NCBI RefSeq assembly: GCF_000092285.1
Contig: NC_014100.1
Span: 3,038,001 to 3,102,000, forward strand
DNA length: 64,000 nucleotides
Source of the DNA: Caulobacter segnis ATCC 21756
GTDB lineage: Bacteria > Pseudomonadota > Alphaproteobacteria > Caulobacterales > Caulobacteraceae
Direction of reading: 5' to 3'
Shown piece by piece: positions 26,748 through 35,423 of the stretch. Made by a program: the position numbers and the translations under genes. The first letter of the stretch is position 1, and every line of letters starts with the position of its first letter. A model generated the notes under the pieces. It was not told where the DNA came from and made no database searches. It saw only the letters and a program-made list of their open reading frames with translations.

Positions 26748-29078
26748 TTGCCCTCTTTTTCGCGCCCCCTGGAAGAATCCCTGCATCGCGCCGTCGCGTA
26801 CGCCAACCAGCGTAAGCACGAATACGCGACCCTTGAGCACCTGCTGCTCTCCCTGACCGACGACGATGACGCCGCCGGAGTTATGCGCGCGTGCGACGTC
26901 GATCTCGCCGCGCTGAAGAAGAGCCTTTCGAACTATCTCGACGTTGAACTGGCCTCGCTGGTCGTCGACGACGAGGAGGACGCCAAGCCGACCGCCGGCT
27001 TCCAGCGCGTGATCCAGCGCGCGGTGATCCACGTCCAGTCGTCCGGCCGCGAGGAAGTGACCGGCGCCAACGTGCTGGTCGCGATCTTCTCTGAACGCGA
27101 GAGCCACGCCGCCTATTTCCTGCAAGAGCAGGACATGACGCGGTACGACGCGGTTAACTTCATCGCCCACGGCATCGCCAAGAAGGCCGGCGCCTCGGAA
27201 GCCAAGAGCATCAAGGGCGCCAGCGCCGGCTCGAACCAGGCCGAGGACGACGGCGAAAAGCCCAACACCAAGACGGGCGGCGAGGCTCTCGAAGCCTATT
27301 GCGTCGACCTCAACGAAAAGGCCCGCCAGGGCAAGGTCGACCCGCTGATCGGCCGCGCGAACGAAGTCGAGCGCGCGATCCAGATCCTGTGCCGTCGCAC
27401 CAAGAACAATCCGCTGCTCGTGGGTGATCCCGGCGTCGGCAAGACCGCCATCGCCGAGGGCCTGGCCCGCAAGATCGTCACGCACCAGGTCCCCGAGGTC
27501 CTGGAAGGGGCCACCATCTACTCGCTCGACATGGGCGCGCTGCTGGCCGGCACCCGCTATCGCGGCGACTTCGAGGAACGCGTCAAGCAGGTGGTCAAGG
27601 AGCTGGAGAGCCACCCGAACGCGGTGCTGTTCATCGACGAGATCCACACCGTGATCGGCGCCGGCGCGACCAGCGGCGGGGCGATGGACGCCTCGAACCT
27701 GCTGAAGCCGGCCCTGGCCTCGGGCAGCCTGCGCTGCATGGGCTCGACCACCTACAAGGAGTTCCGCCAGCACTTCGAGAAGGATCGGGCGCTCGTCCGT
27801 CGCTTCCAGAAGATCGACGTGAACGAACCGACGGTGGAAGACACCATCAAGATCCTCAAGGGCCTGAAGACCTACTACGAGGACTTCCACAAGCTGAAGT
27901 ACACGGCCGAGGCCCTGAAGGTCGCGGTCGAGCTGTCGGCCAAGTACATCACCGACCGCAAGCTGCCGGACAAGGCGATCGACGTGATCGACGAGGCCGG
28001 CGCCAGCCAGATGCTGCTGCCGGAAAGCCGTCGCAAGAAGACCATCGGCGTGAAGGAGATCGAAAGCGTCGTCGCCAAGATCGCCCGCATCCCGCCGAAG
28101 TCGGTCAGCAAGTCGGACACCGAGGCCCTGAAGGAACTCGAGACCGACCTGAAGCGCGCCGTGTTCGGCCAGGACGAAGCCCTGACCCAACTGTCGGCCG
28201 CCATGAAGCTGGCTCGCGCCGGCCTGCGCGAACCGAACAAGCCGATCGGCTCGTACCTGTTCAGCGGCCCGACCGGCGTGGGCAAGACCGAAGCCGCCAA
28301 GCAGCTGGCCCAGACCCTGGGCATCGAGATGCTGCGCTTCGACATGTCGGAGTACATGGAACGGCACACCGTGAGCCGCCTGATCGGCGCCCCTCCCGGC
28401 TATGTCGGCTTCGACCAGGGCGGTCAGCTGACCGACGCGGTCGACCAGCACCCGCACGCCGTCGTCCTGCTCGACGAAATCGAGAAGGCGCACGGGGATG
28501 TCTACAACATCCTGCTGCAGGTGATGGACAACGGCGCCCTGACCGACAGCAACGGCAAGAAGGTCGACTTCCGCAACGTGGTCCTGATCATGACCACCAA
28601 TGCGGGGGCTTCGGACGCCCAGCGCAACTCGATCGGCTTCGGCCGCTCGAAGGTCGAAGGCGAGGAAGAGGCCGCCCTCAAGCGCCTGTTCACGCCGGAA
28701 TTCCGCAACCGCCTGGACGCCGTCGTGGCCTTCAAGCCGCTGACGCCGGAGATCATCCGCCAGGTCGTGCAGAAGTTCGTGATGCAGCTGGAGGCCCAAC
28801 TGGCCGACCGCAACATCACGATCGAGCTGAGCGACGACGCGGCCGACTGGCTGGCCAAGAACGGCTTCGACGAGCTCTACGGCGCCCGTCCGCTGGCCCG
28901 GGTCATCCAGGAGCACATCAAGAAGCCGCTGGCCGACGACATCCTGTTCGGCCGCCTGGTCCGCGGCGGCCACGTCAAGGTCGTGCTGGAGAACGGCAAG
29001 ATCGAGTTCGAGATCGACAGCAATGTCGATCCCAAGGCCGGCAAGACCGACGAGACCGAACCGGCCATGGCCGAATAG
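26748..29078 (+). CDS. clpA: ClpA ATPase subunit of Clp protease
   Basis: 776 aa. The N-domain ([20 protein letters not shown]) binds ClpS. Two AAA+ modules follow, with Walker [14 protein letters not shown] and [13 protein letters not shown], Walker [12 protein letters not shown] and [10 protein letters not shown]. The start is TTG with GAGGAG 8 nt upstream. It unfolds substrates for ClpP. A strong terminator follows 23 nt after the stop. Confidence 0.97.
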   Translation: MPSFSRPLEESLHRAVAYANQRKHEYATLEHLLLSLTDDDDAAGVMRACDVDLAALKKSLSNYLDVELASLVVDDEEDAKPTAGFQRVIQRAVIHVQSSGREEVTGANVLVAIFSERESHAAYFLQEQDMTRYDAVNFIAHGIAKKAGASEAKSIKGASAGSNQAEDDGEKPNTKTGGEALEAYCVDLNEKARQGKVDPLIGRANEVERAIQILCRRTKNNPLLVGDPGVGKTAIAEGLARKIVTHQVPEVLEGATIYSLDMGALLAGTRYRGDFEERVKQVVKELESHPNAVLFIDEIHTVIGAGATSGGAMDASNLLKPALASGSLRCMGSTTYKEFRQHFEKDRALVRRFQKIDVNEPTVEDTIKILKGLKTYYEDFHKLKYTAEALKVAVELSAKYITDRKLPDKAIDVIDEAGASQMLLPESRRKKTIGVKEIESVVAKIARIPPKSVSKSDTEALKELETDLKRAVFGQDEALTQLSAAMKLARAGLREPNKPIGSYLFSGPTGVGKTEAAKQLAQTLGIEMLRFDMSEYMERHTVSRLIGAPPGYVGFDQGGQLTDAVDQHPHAVVLLDEIEKAHGDVYNILLQVMDNGALTDSNGKKVDFRNVVLIMTTNAGASDAQRNSIGFGRSKVEGEEEAALKRLFTPEFRNRLDAVVAFKPLTPEIIRQVVQKFVMQLEAQLADRNITIELSDDAADWLAKNGFDELYGARPLARVIQEHIKKPLADDILFGRLVRGGHVKVVLENGKIEFEIDSNVDPKAGKTDETEPAMAE

Positions 29079-29101
29079 GCGTCGACCTAGAACCGAAACG
29101 G

Positions 29102-29130
29102 AAAGGCCCGGAGCGATCCGGGCCTTTTTC
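29102..29130 (+). terminator. Intrinsic terminator after clpA
   Basis: Perfect 11-bp stem AAAGGCCCGGA/TCCGGGCCTTT (29102-29112 and 29117-29127), loop GCGA, followed by T-rich sequence. It lies between convergent clpA and the HIT gene and may serve both. Confidence 0.92.
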
Positions 29131-29135
29131 TTTGC

Positions 29136-29570
29136 TTACAGCGCCGCCGCGATCTTGGCCGCCAGGGCCTTCAGCTCGTCGGTATCGGCCATGCCGCCCT
29201 CGCCGTGCCGCCCCAAGGCTTCGCCCTCGTAGCGCGGGATCACGTGGAAATGCAGGTGGAAGATCGTCTGGCCGGCCGGCGCGCCGTTGAACTGGGTGAC
29301 GACCACGCCATCGGGCTTCAGCGCCGAGACCACCGCTCGTGTCAGCTTCTGAGTCGCCGCGGCCAGCTCGGCCAGCACCTCCGGCTCGGCCTCCAGCAGA
29401 TTGCGGGCCTGGCTGACCTTGGAGATCACCAGGGCGTGGCCGCGCGACTGAGGGAAGACGTCCATGAAGGCCAGGACGCGGTCGTCCTCGAACACCTTCA
29501 CGCTGGGGATCTCGCCCCGGATGATCTTGGCGAAGATGTTGTCCGCGTCGTAGCGTCCGTCGAGGCTCAT
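29136..29570 (-). CDS. HIT-family nucleotide-binding hydrolase
   Basis: 144 aa. NIFAKIIRGEIPSVKVFEDD starts the HIT domain; the histidine triad is HLHFHVIPR near the C-terminus. The product hydrolyses purine nucleoside phosphoramidates or related dinucleotides. ATG 29570 has GGGAG upstream; the frame extends to 29621 but has no second site. It is divergent from the DUF4287 gene with only 53 nt between the starts. Confidence 0.93.
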   Translation of the reverse strand: MSLDGRYDADNIFAKIIRGEIPSVKVFEDDRVLAFMDVFPQSRGHALVISKVSQARNLLEAEPEVLAELAAATQKLTRAVVSALKPDGVVVTQFNGAPAGQTIFHLHFHVIPRYEGEALGRHGEGGMADTDELKALAAKIAAAL

Positions 29571-29623
29571 GATCGTCTCCCTGTCTCGGATCGGTCGTAG
29601 CAAACCAGGGGACGGGCGCAACC

Positions 29624-30205
29624 ATGGACGAGAAACCTCAAGGCCTGACGGAGCAGCAACAGAAGTGGTTCGCGTCCCTGCGCGCCAACCTCGAGCGCGA
29701 GACCGGCAAGACCCTGGACCAGTGGGTCGAGATCGTCCGACGCGAGTGTCCGGAGACCAAGCCCAAGGCCCGCGCTGAGTGGCTGAAGGCGACCTATGGC
29801 CTGGGCCAAAACCGCGCTGCGAACATTTTCGCCATCGCCTATCCGGAGAGCGGCGGCTGGGACGACGCCGCCGGCCTGCGCGCGGCGCTGTGGACCGATC
29901 CGGCGTCGACCGCGATCCTGGCCGCCGTGGAGGCCGCGATCGCGGACTTTCCGGGCCTCGTGACCGGCCAGCGCAAGGGCTACACGGCCTGGTCCCATAA
30001 GGCGCAGTTCGCGGCGCTGAAGCCTCTCAAAGGCGGCCAGGCGGTGCTGGGCCTGGCGATAACGCCCGACGCTTCGCCGAGCCTCGCCACGCCGAAGAAC
30101 GAAGGCTGGTCGGAGCGTCTCAAGGCCAAGCTCGTCCTCGCCTCGCCCACGGAGGTCGACGCCGAGGTCAGAGCGCTGTTGAAGGCGGCCTGGGAGCGGT
30201 CTTAA
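29624..30205 (+). CDS. DUF4287/DUF5655 domain protein
   Basis: 193 aa. The N-terminal segment (QQKWFASLRANLERETGKTL, then WVEIVRRECPETKPKARAEW) matches DUF4287. The C-terminal region beginning AAVEAAIADFPGLVTGQRKG and YTAWSHKAQFAALKPL matches DUF5655, a small domain seen in DUF1801/YdhG-like proteins. It is a small cytoplasmic protein of unknown role. Confidence 0.7.
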   Translation: MDEKPQGLTEQQQKWFASLRANLERETGKTLDQWVEIVRRECPETKPKARAEWLKATYGLGQNRAANIFAIAYPESGGWDDAAGLRAALWTDPASTAILAAVEAAIADFPGLVTGQRKGYTAWSHKAQFAALKPLKGGQAVLGLAITPDASPSLATPKNEGWSERLKAKLVLASPTEVDAEVRALLKAAWERS

Positions 30206-30275
30206 CCCCGCCAAGCTTCACCCTAGGAACGCGCCTCCTCCGCCGCCGTTCGTCTCACGAGCAAAGGAGACGACG

Positions 30276-30764
30276 ATGTCCAAGGAAGCCGAACTGGCCG
30301 AGAAGTTCTGGAAGGCCCTCAAGTCCGACCGTACGGTGATGCTGGGCCTGCCCGATCACGAGAACGGCCGCGCGCAACCGATGACGGCGGTGTTCGAGGG
30401 CGATCATTCCGGTCCGATCTGGATCTTTAGCGCCGTCGACGTCGATCTGGTCCGGGCGGTGGACAGCGGCGAGCATGACGCCATCCTCCACTTCGCCTCG
30501 AAGGGCCACGATGTCTTCGCCACGGTCGAGGGCCGCATGCGGATCGATAACGATCGCGAGACGATCGAACGGCTCTGGAATCCCTTTATCGCCGCCTGGT
30601 ACGAGGGCAAGGACGATCCCAAGCTGCGCCTGCTGCGCTTCGAACCGGGCGACGCCCAGATCTGGCTGAACGAGAACAGCCTGTTCGCCGGGCTGAAGAT
30701 GATGCTCGGGGCCGACCCTAAGAAGGACTACAAGGACAAGGCCGCAGAAGTCCGCCTGCAGTAG
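30276..30764 (+). CDS. Pyridoxamine-phosphate-oxidase-like general stress protein
   Basis: 162 aa. The split-barrel flavin-binding fold of general stress protein 26 is recognisable: TVMLGLPDHENGRAQPMTAV, then HDAILHFASKGHDVFATVEG. AAAGGAG precedes ATG 30276. It may bind FMN or F420-like cofactors; the enzymatic role is unproven. Single-gene unit on the + strand. Confidence 0.78.
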   Translation: MSKEAELAEKFWKALKSDRTVMLGLPDHENGRAQPMTAVFEGDHSGPIWIFSAVDVDLVRAVDSGEHDAILHFASKGHDVFATVEGRMRIDNDRETIERLWNPFIAAWYEGKDDPKLRLLRFEPGDAQIWLNENSLFAGLKMMLGADPKKDYKDKAAEVRLQ

Positions 30765-30785
30765 CCGCTCTTGTCGGGAGGGGCC

Positions 30786-31958
30786 TTACCGCTCCTCCCG
30801 GAACGGCGAGTATTCCTCGGTCAGCATCTCGATGTCCGCGGCCACCGCCTCGCGCTCACGCTCGAGATAGCGGGCCACCGGCTCGCGCAGGGCCGGGTCG
30901 ACGATCCAGTGGGCGGAATAGACGGGACTGGGCAGATAGCCGCGCGCGATCTTGTGCTGCCCCTGCGCGCCCGCTTCGACACGCGGCAGTCCCAGTCGGA
31001 TCGCGTGCTCTATCGCCTGATAATAGCAAAGCTCGAAGTGCAGGAACGGCACGTCTTCGACGCAGCCCCAATGCCGCCCGTAGAGGCAGTCGCGGCCCAG
31101 CAGATTCAGCGCCCCCGCGATAAAGGGCCCGCCCGGCCGCCGCGCCATCAGCAGTAGCACCTTGTCCGCCATTCGCTCGCCCAGCAGCGAGAAGAAGCGC
31201 CGGTTCAAGTAGGGTCGACCCCACTTGCGGCTTCCGGTGTCCATGTAGAAGGCGAAGAACGCGTCCCAGTGGTCTTCCGTCAGGTCCGCTCCGGTAAGGG
31301 CGACGATCTCGAGCCCCTCCTGAGCGTCCCGGCGCTCACGGCGGATGGTCTTCCTCCGGTTGGCCGAGAGCGCCGCCAGGAAATCGTCGAAGGTCGCGTA
31401 GCCCTTGTTCTCCCAATGGTACTGCTGGTCCTGGCGAAGCAGCATTCCGCGCTCGCCCATCCAGCGCCACTCGTCCTCGATCGGGAAGGTCACGTGCGCC
31501 GATGAAGCGCCCATGCGCTCGCACAGCGTCAGCGCGCTCCCCAGCAAGGCCGAGCGTCCTTCGTCAGGGTCGACATCCGGTCGTATGATCAGGCGTGAGC
31601 CAGTCACCGGCGAGAACGGCGAGGAGCACTGAAGCTTGGGATAGTATCGCCCGCCGGCCCGCTCATAGGCGTCGGCCCAGGCGTGGTCGAAGACGTATTC
31701 GCCCTGGCTGTGGGACTTCAGGTAGAGAGGCATGACGCCAGCGACGACGCCGTCTTCATCCGCGACCGATAGGTGCTGCGGCGCCCAGCCGGTGCGCGCC
31801 GAGACGCAGCCGCTTTCCTCAAGGATCGACAGGAAGTCGTAGGAGACGAACGGATCGCCCGTCGCGCCTGCGCAAGCGTCCCAGGCGTCCTTGCCGAGCT
31901 CTGAGATCGCGCGATGGACGCGAACCTCCGGCCGGACGCCCCCGGGACCGCGCGTCAC
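30786..31958 (-). CDS. FemAB/GNAT-like acyltransferase (PF04339 type)
   Basis: 390 aa. The PF04339 pattern is present: FVSYDFLSILEESGCV at the N-terminus, GYATFDDFLAALSANRRKTI, RRERRDAQEG, RKWGRPYLNRRFFSLL and RVEAGAQGQHKIARGYLP. The tandem GNAT fold resembles peptidyltransferases that act on cell-wall precursors, but the substrate is unknown. The GTG start 31958 overlaps the stop of the GDPD gene (GTGA). It is the last gene of a three-gene coupled operon. Confidence 0.8.
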   Translation of the reverse strand: MTRGPGGVRPEVRVHRAISELGKDAWDACAGATGDPFVSYDFLSILEESGCVSARTGWAPQHLSVADEDGVVAGVMPLYLKSHSQGEYVFDHAWADAYERAGGRYYPKLQCSSPFSPVTGSRLIIRPDVDPDEGRSALLGSALTLCERMGASSAHVTFPIEDEWRWMGERGMLLRQDQQYHWENKGYATFDDFLAALSANRRKTIRRERRDAQEGLEIVALTGADLTEDHWDAFFAFYMDTGSRKWGRPYLNRRFFSLLGERMADKVLLLMARRPGGPFIAGALNLLGRDCLYGRHWGCVEDVPFLHFELCYYQAIEHAIRLGLPRVEAGAQGQHKIARGYLPSPVYSAHWIVDPALREPVARYLEREREAVAADIEMLTEEYSPFREER

Positions 31959-32728
31959 GCGTGGAAGCCCTCGAAGATCAGGTTGTCGCAATGGTCCTGC
32001 ACGCCTTCCCACTGGTCGGGGCTGCGGACCGTCCAGGCGATCACCGGCATACCCTTGGCGCGATATAGGTCGGCGCGCGGGCTGGGCAACATGTCGAGAC
32101 CCAGGGACAGGAAATCGGGCCGCGCCAGCTCGATCTGCTCCAGCGCCGCCAGCGACTTGCGCATCTCCGGCGCCAGCTTGCGGGCGTTGTCGTCGTTCCA
32201 GCCGTAGGAGTTCAGACCGCGCAGGATCTGCGGATGGTGGTCCGCGAACCAGGCGTGCGAGTAGGGATTGAAACCGATCACGGCGGTCGGACCGTTATGG
32301 TCGACCAACACGTCGGTCACGCGCTTTTCCAGCGGCCCGACCTCGCCGAAGGGGGTCTTCAGTTCGATGAAGACCATGGCGCGATGGCCGATCATCGTCA
32401 GGGCGTCGGCCAGGGTGGGGATGGTCTCGTCCGTGCCCTTCAGGGTCATGGCCCCGAGGTCGGCGGCGGTATGGTCGCGCATGCGCCCTTCCCGCCCCGT
32501 CATCCGCTCCAGGCGGTCATCATGAAAGACCACCGCCTCGCCGTCGGCGGTCAGCTGGACATCAAGCTCGATGGCGTAGCCGTGGGCGCAGGCGGCCTGG
32601 AAGGCGGCCAGGGAGTTCTCCGGCGCGCCGTCGGGGCTCCAGAGGCCACGATGGGCGGCGGGCGGATCAAACAGGCGCTCCCACGCCTCGCCGAAGGTGT
32701 CGGTCGAGGGGCGTTCGCGCGTGCGCAT
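31955..32728 (-). CDS. Glycerophosphodiester phosphodiesterase
   Basis: 257 aa, no signal peptide. The GDPD barrel is evident: AHRGLWSPDGAPENSLAAF, then YAIELDVQLTADGEAVVFHD, with the catalytic His in AHRG and VFHDD and acidic metal ligands in ENS and ELD. The C-terminal strand ends VIAWTVRSPDQWEG. It cleaves glycerophosphodiesters to glycerol-3-phosphate and an alcohol. The ATG overlaps the RidA stop (ATGA), and its stop overlaps the acyltransferase start. Confidence 0.88.
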   Translation of the reverse strand: MRTRERPSTDTFGEAWERLFDPPAAHRGLWSPDGAPENSLAAFQAACAHGYAIELDVQLTADGEAVVFHDDRLERMTGREGRMRDHTAADLGAMTLKGTDETIPTLADALTMIGHRAMVFIELKTPFGEVGPLEKRVTDVLVDHNGPTAVIGFNPYSHAWFADHHPQILRGLNSYGWNDDNARKLAPEMRKSLAALEQIELARPDFLSLGLDMLPSPRADLYRAKGMPVIAWTVRSPDQWEGVQDHCDNLIFEGFHA

Positions 32729-33189
32729 CAGGCGATCTCCACCACCGCGTCGACCTCGACCGCGAAACCGAGGGGAAGCTTGTAGACGCCCACCGCGGAG
32801 CGGGCGTGGCGGCCAGCGTCGCCCAGCGCTTCGACCATCAGGTCCGAGCAGCCGTTGACGACCTTGGGGATGTCGATGAAATCAGGCCCGGCCTGGACGA
32901 AACCGCCCAGCTTCACCACCCGTACGACACGGTCCAGGTCGCCGTCACAAGCCGCCTTCATCTGGGCCAAAAGGTTGATCCCGCAGATGCGCGCGGCCTT
33001 CTGGGCGGTCTCCAGGTCGACATCGACACCAACCGTGCCCTTGATGCCCCCGGCGGCGTCGAGCGAGATCTGGCCGGAGATGTGGACGAGATCGCCCGAG
33101 CGGACGAAGGGCACGTAGTTGGCCACCGGCGCCACCGGCTGGGGTAGCTCCACGCCCATCGCCTTCAAACGCTCTTCAACCTTCGACAT
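32728..33189 (-). CDS. RidA-family protein
   Basis: 153 aa, the long subgroup of RidA/YjgF proteins. It carries VPFVRSGDLVHISGQI, ICGINLLAQMKAACDGDLDR, VVNGCSDLMVEALGDAGRHA and RSAVGVYKLPLGFAVEVDAV. Family members hydrolyse reactive enamine/imine intermediates. ATG 33189 has GGGAG at good spacing. It is the first gene of the overlapping RidA-GDPD-acyltransferase operon. Confidence 0.87.
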   Translation of the reverse strand: MSKVEERLKAMGVELPQPVAPVANYVPFVRSGDLVHISGQISLDAAGGIKGTVGVDVDLETAQKAARICGINLLAQMKAACDGDLDRVVRVVKLGGFVQAGPDFIDIPKVVNGCSDLMVEALGDAGRHARSAVGVYKLPLGFAVEVDAVVEIA

Positions 33190-33240
33190 CCGCACGCTCC
33201 CAAGATTCCCCGGCATCCTTAACGCGAGCGGCGCGGGCGC

Positions 33241-33276
33241 AAAAGAAAAAAGCCCGGACCTTCCGGCCCGGGCTTT
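33241..33276 (-). terminator. Intrinsic terminator of the phasin gene
   Basis: Stem AAAGCCCGG (33249-33257) and CCGGGCTTT (33268-33276). Read on the minus strand, a T-rich tract follows (33250-33241). It terminates phasin transcription and separates it from the RidA operon. Confidence 0.85.
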
Positions 33277-33315
33277 CTCGTCTTGGGTCGCGTCCGAAGA
33301 CGCGAAAGCCTGCTC

Positions 33316-33750
33316 TTAGCGAGCGGCTTGGAACTTCTCGACGGCGGCGCTGACGCGTTCGTTCAGCGGCTTCACCGAGTCTTTGATCGAGGCCGAGACG
33401 ATCTCCGAGGCCTTGCTGACCTGGGCGATGTAGGCTTCAAGCGCCGACTTGGCCCAGGCGGTTTGCAGTTCGACGGCTTCCTGCACGCTCTTGGCGGCGG
33501 CCAGCGACTTGGCGGCGGCGACCTGGTCTTCAGCCAGCTTCTTCGAATAGGCGAAGGTCTCGGCGCCCAGGGCTTCGGCGCCCTTGGTGGCGGCCGTCAC
33601 CGAGGCGACGACGGCTTCGAGGTTCTTCTTCGAGTGGGTGTTGGCTTCGGCCAGCGCGGCCAGCGACTTCTCGACACCATCCTTGAAGGCTTGGTTCGAC
33701 GCGGACGTGAACTGTTCGACGGTGTTCTTGACGGTTTCGGCGGCGGCCAT
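33316..33750 (-). CDS. Phasin family protein
   Basis: 144 aa, almost entirely helical and Ala/Val/Lys-rich: MAAAETVKNTVEQFTSASNQ, then KDGVEKSLAALAEANTHSKK. Phasins coat polyhydroxyalkanoate granules. The start has AGGAG upstream. The upstream region is rich in TGCA motifs suited to a PhaR-type repressor. A terminator follows downstream. Confidence 0.9.
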   Translation of the reverse strand: MAAAETVKNTVEQFTSASNQAFKDGVEKSLAALAEANTHSKKNLEAVVASVTAATKGAEALGAETFAYSKKLAEDQVAAAKSLAAAKSVQEAVELQTAWAKSALEAYIAQVSKASEIVSASIKDSVKPLNERVSAAVEKFQAAR

Positions 33751-34060
33751 GGGAATCTCCTGGGGAGGAAGGCGGCGGGGCGGACGGTCGAGCTGCAACT
33801 CGTCCATCTGCGCTTGGGACAACGGCGGTTTGCCATGTTGCAGTGCAGCAGTCAAGGATTTTGTGCAGCGCACCATAACGTAGGGGCATGCCTCCCGCCG
33901 CCTTCCCAAGCTGCAGCATTGGAAGCACGCGCCTATTTTTTTCGCCCCTGCGGCAAGTTCGCTCACCACTTGTTTACTTTAGCGAAAGGGGCCGGCCATC
34001 ATGCTAAGAACACGCGTGTGGCGGTGCGGAACCGCTCAGTTCAAATGACGGACGTCCCTC
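33751..34060. promoter_or_regulatory. Divergent promoter region with TGCA clusters
   Basis: No gene in these ~310 nt. Five TGCA tetramers occur at 33794, 33839, 33844, 33864 and 33912, including TTGCAGTGCAGCA. PhaR regulators of PHA genes bind TGC/GCA-type sites in several alphaproteobacteria, so these may control the phasin gene. The AT-richer part (33921-34010) probably holds the carboxypeptidase promoter. Confidence 0.45.
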
Positions 34061-35362
34061 ATGTTCGCCAAGCTTACCTCCGCTCGTTCCGTTCTGGTCG
34101 CCGCCGGCCTGGCTCTGGCCGGCCTGTTTGGCGCTCTGGCGCCGACGCCCGCCTCGGCCGCCATACCCTATCTCCAGCTGAACGCTTCAGAGCCGAAGTA
34201 CGCCGCCATCGTGATCGACGCCAACTCGGGCGAAGTCCTTTACGACAAAAGGGCCGACAGCCCCCGCTATCCAGCCTCGGTGACCAAGGTGATGACGCTG
34301 TACCTCACCTTCGAGGCGCTCAGCGAAGGCCGAATGAAGCTGACCGACCGGGTCGTGATGTCGCCCCGCGCCGCCGCCCAGGCCCCGACCAAGATCGGCC
34401 TGCGCCCGGGCGACAGCATGAGCGTCGACGAGGCCATCAAGGCCATGACCGTGAAGTCGGCCAATGACGTGGCCGTGGCCATGGCCGAGCGCCTGGCCGG
34501 CAGCGAGTCGCGATTCGCCGCCTTGATGACCCTGCGCGGCCAGGAACTGGGCATGCGCAACAGCCGCTTCGTGAACGCTTCGGGCCTGCCTGATAGCCGC
34601 CAGATCTCGACGGCCCGCGACCTCGCCATCCTGTCGCGCGCCATCATGCGGGACTTCCCGCAGTACTACAGCTACTTCTCGATCCGCGGCTTCACGTTCC
34701 GCGGCAACTACGTCAAGGGCCACAACCGCCTGCTGGACAGCATGGAAGGGTTCGATGGCCTGAAGACCGGCTACACCAACGCCTCGGGCTTCAACCTTGC
34801 CGGCTCGGCCGTCCGTGACGGCCGCCGCCTGATCGCCGTGGTCCTGGGCGGCCCCTCGACCGCCTGGCGCGACAACAACATGGAAGACCTGCTGCTGACC
34901 GGCTTCGACGTGATGAAGCGTCGCTCGCGCGGCGAGCGCACCACCATCGCCGCTAACATCTATGAGGACGATCCCTCGGGTCCGATCCAGCGCCCGTCGG
35001 TCGAACAGGGCGATGGCGACCAGGCCGGCCTGAAGATTGTGCTGACCGAGAACCCGCACAATCCGGGCCCGATGAAGGTCTCCCCCACCCTGCGCGCCGC
35101 TCAGGCCAAGCCGGCCAAGAAGCCGCAAGGCGAGTGGAGCGTGCAGGTCGGCGCCTTCAAGTCCAAGTCGCTGGCCAACGAACAGCTGAAACTGGTGCGC
35201 GGGCGTTTCGCCAAGGTCGTCGCCGACGCCGAGGCCGCCGTCGAAGGCGCGGGCGGCACGTTCCGCGCCCAGTTCCAGGGCCTGACGGCCGACGCCGCTC
35301 GCAGCGCCTGCTCGACCCTGAAGGCCAAGCGCGTGCCCTGCATGGTGCTGTCGCCGCGCTAG
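34061..35362 (+). CDS. D-alanyl-D-alanine carboxypeptidase (PBP5/6 type) with SPOR domain
   Basis: 433 aa. A signal peptide (LVAAGLALAGLFGALAPTPA) precedes an S11 peptidase with SVTK (SxxK), SAND (SxN) and KTGYT motifs. After an Ala/Pro linker, a C-terminal SPOR domain (GEWSVQVGAFKSKSLANEQL, ending RVPCMVLSPR) should bind denuded septal glycan. It trims pentapeptides at the division site; the SPOR domain suggests septal localisation. An efficient terminator follows. Confidence 0.93.
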   Translation: MFAKLTSARSVLVAAGLALAGLFGALAPTPASAAIPYLQLNASEPKYAAIVIDANSGEVLYDKRADSPRYPASVTKVMTLYLTFEALSEGRMKLTDRVVMSPRAAAQAPTKIGLRPGDSMSVDEAIKAMTVKSANDVAVAMAERLAGSESRFAALMTLRGQELGMRNSRFVNASGLPDSRQISTARDLAILSRAIMRDFPQYYSYFSIRGFTFRGNYVKGHNRLLDSMEGFDGLKTGYTNASGFNLAGSAVRDGRRLIAVVLGGPSTAWRDNNMEDLLLTGFDVMKRRSRGERTTIAANIYEDDPSGPIQRPSVEQGDGDQAGLKIVLTENPHNPGPMKVSPTLRAAQAKPAKKPQGEWSVQVGAFKSKSLANEQLKLVRGRFAKVVADAEAAVEGAGGTFRAQFQGLTADAARSACSTLKAKRVPCMVLSPR

Positions 35363-35385
35363 GCGACAGCGCGCGACGAACAAAG

Positions 35386-35418
35386 AAAACCCCGGAAGGT
35401 CAACCTTCCGGGGTTTTT
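35386..35418 (+). terminator. Intrinsic terminator after the carboxypeptidase gene
   Basis: Stem AACCCCGGAAGG/CCTTCCGGGGTT with a short loop around 35400, then a T-run. It lies only 6 nt before the convergent aminotransferase stop and may act in both directions. Confidence 0.9.
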
Positions 35419-35423
35419 GCTGT

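Noticed and set aside
26709..28973. A 754-residue open frame antisense to clpA
   Set aside because: It mirrors clpA codons; composition is Gly/Leu/Val/Asp/His shadow type, and clpA has all catalytic motifs.
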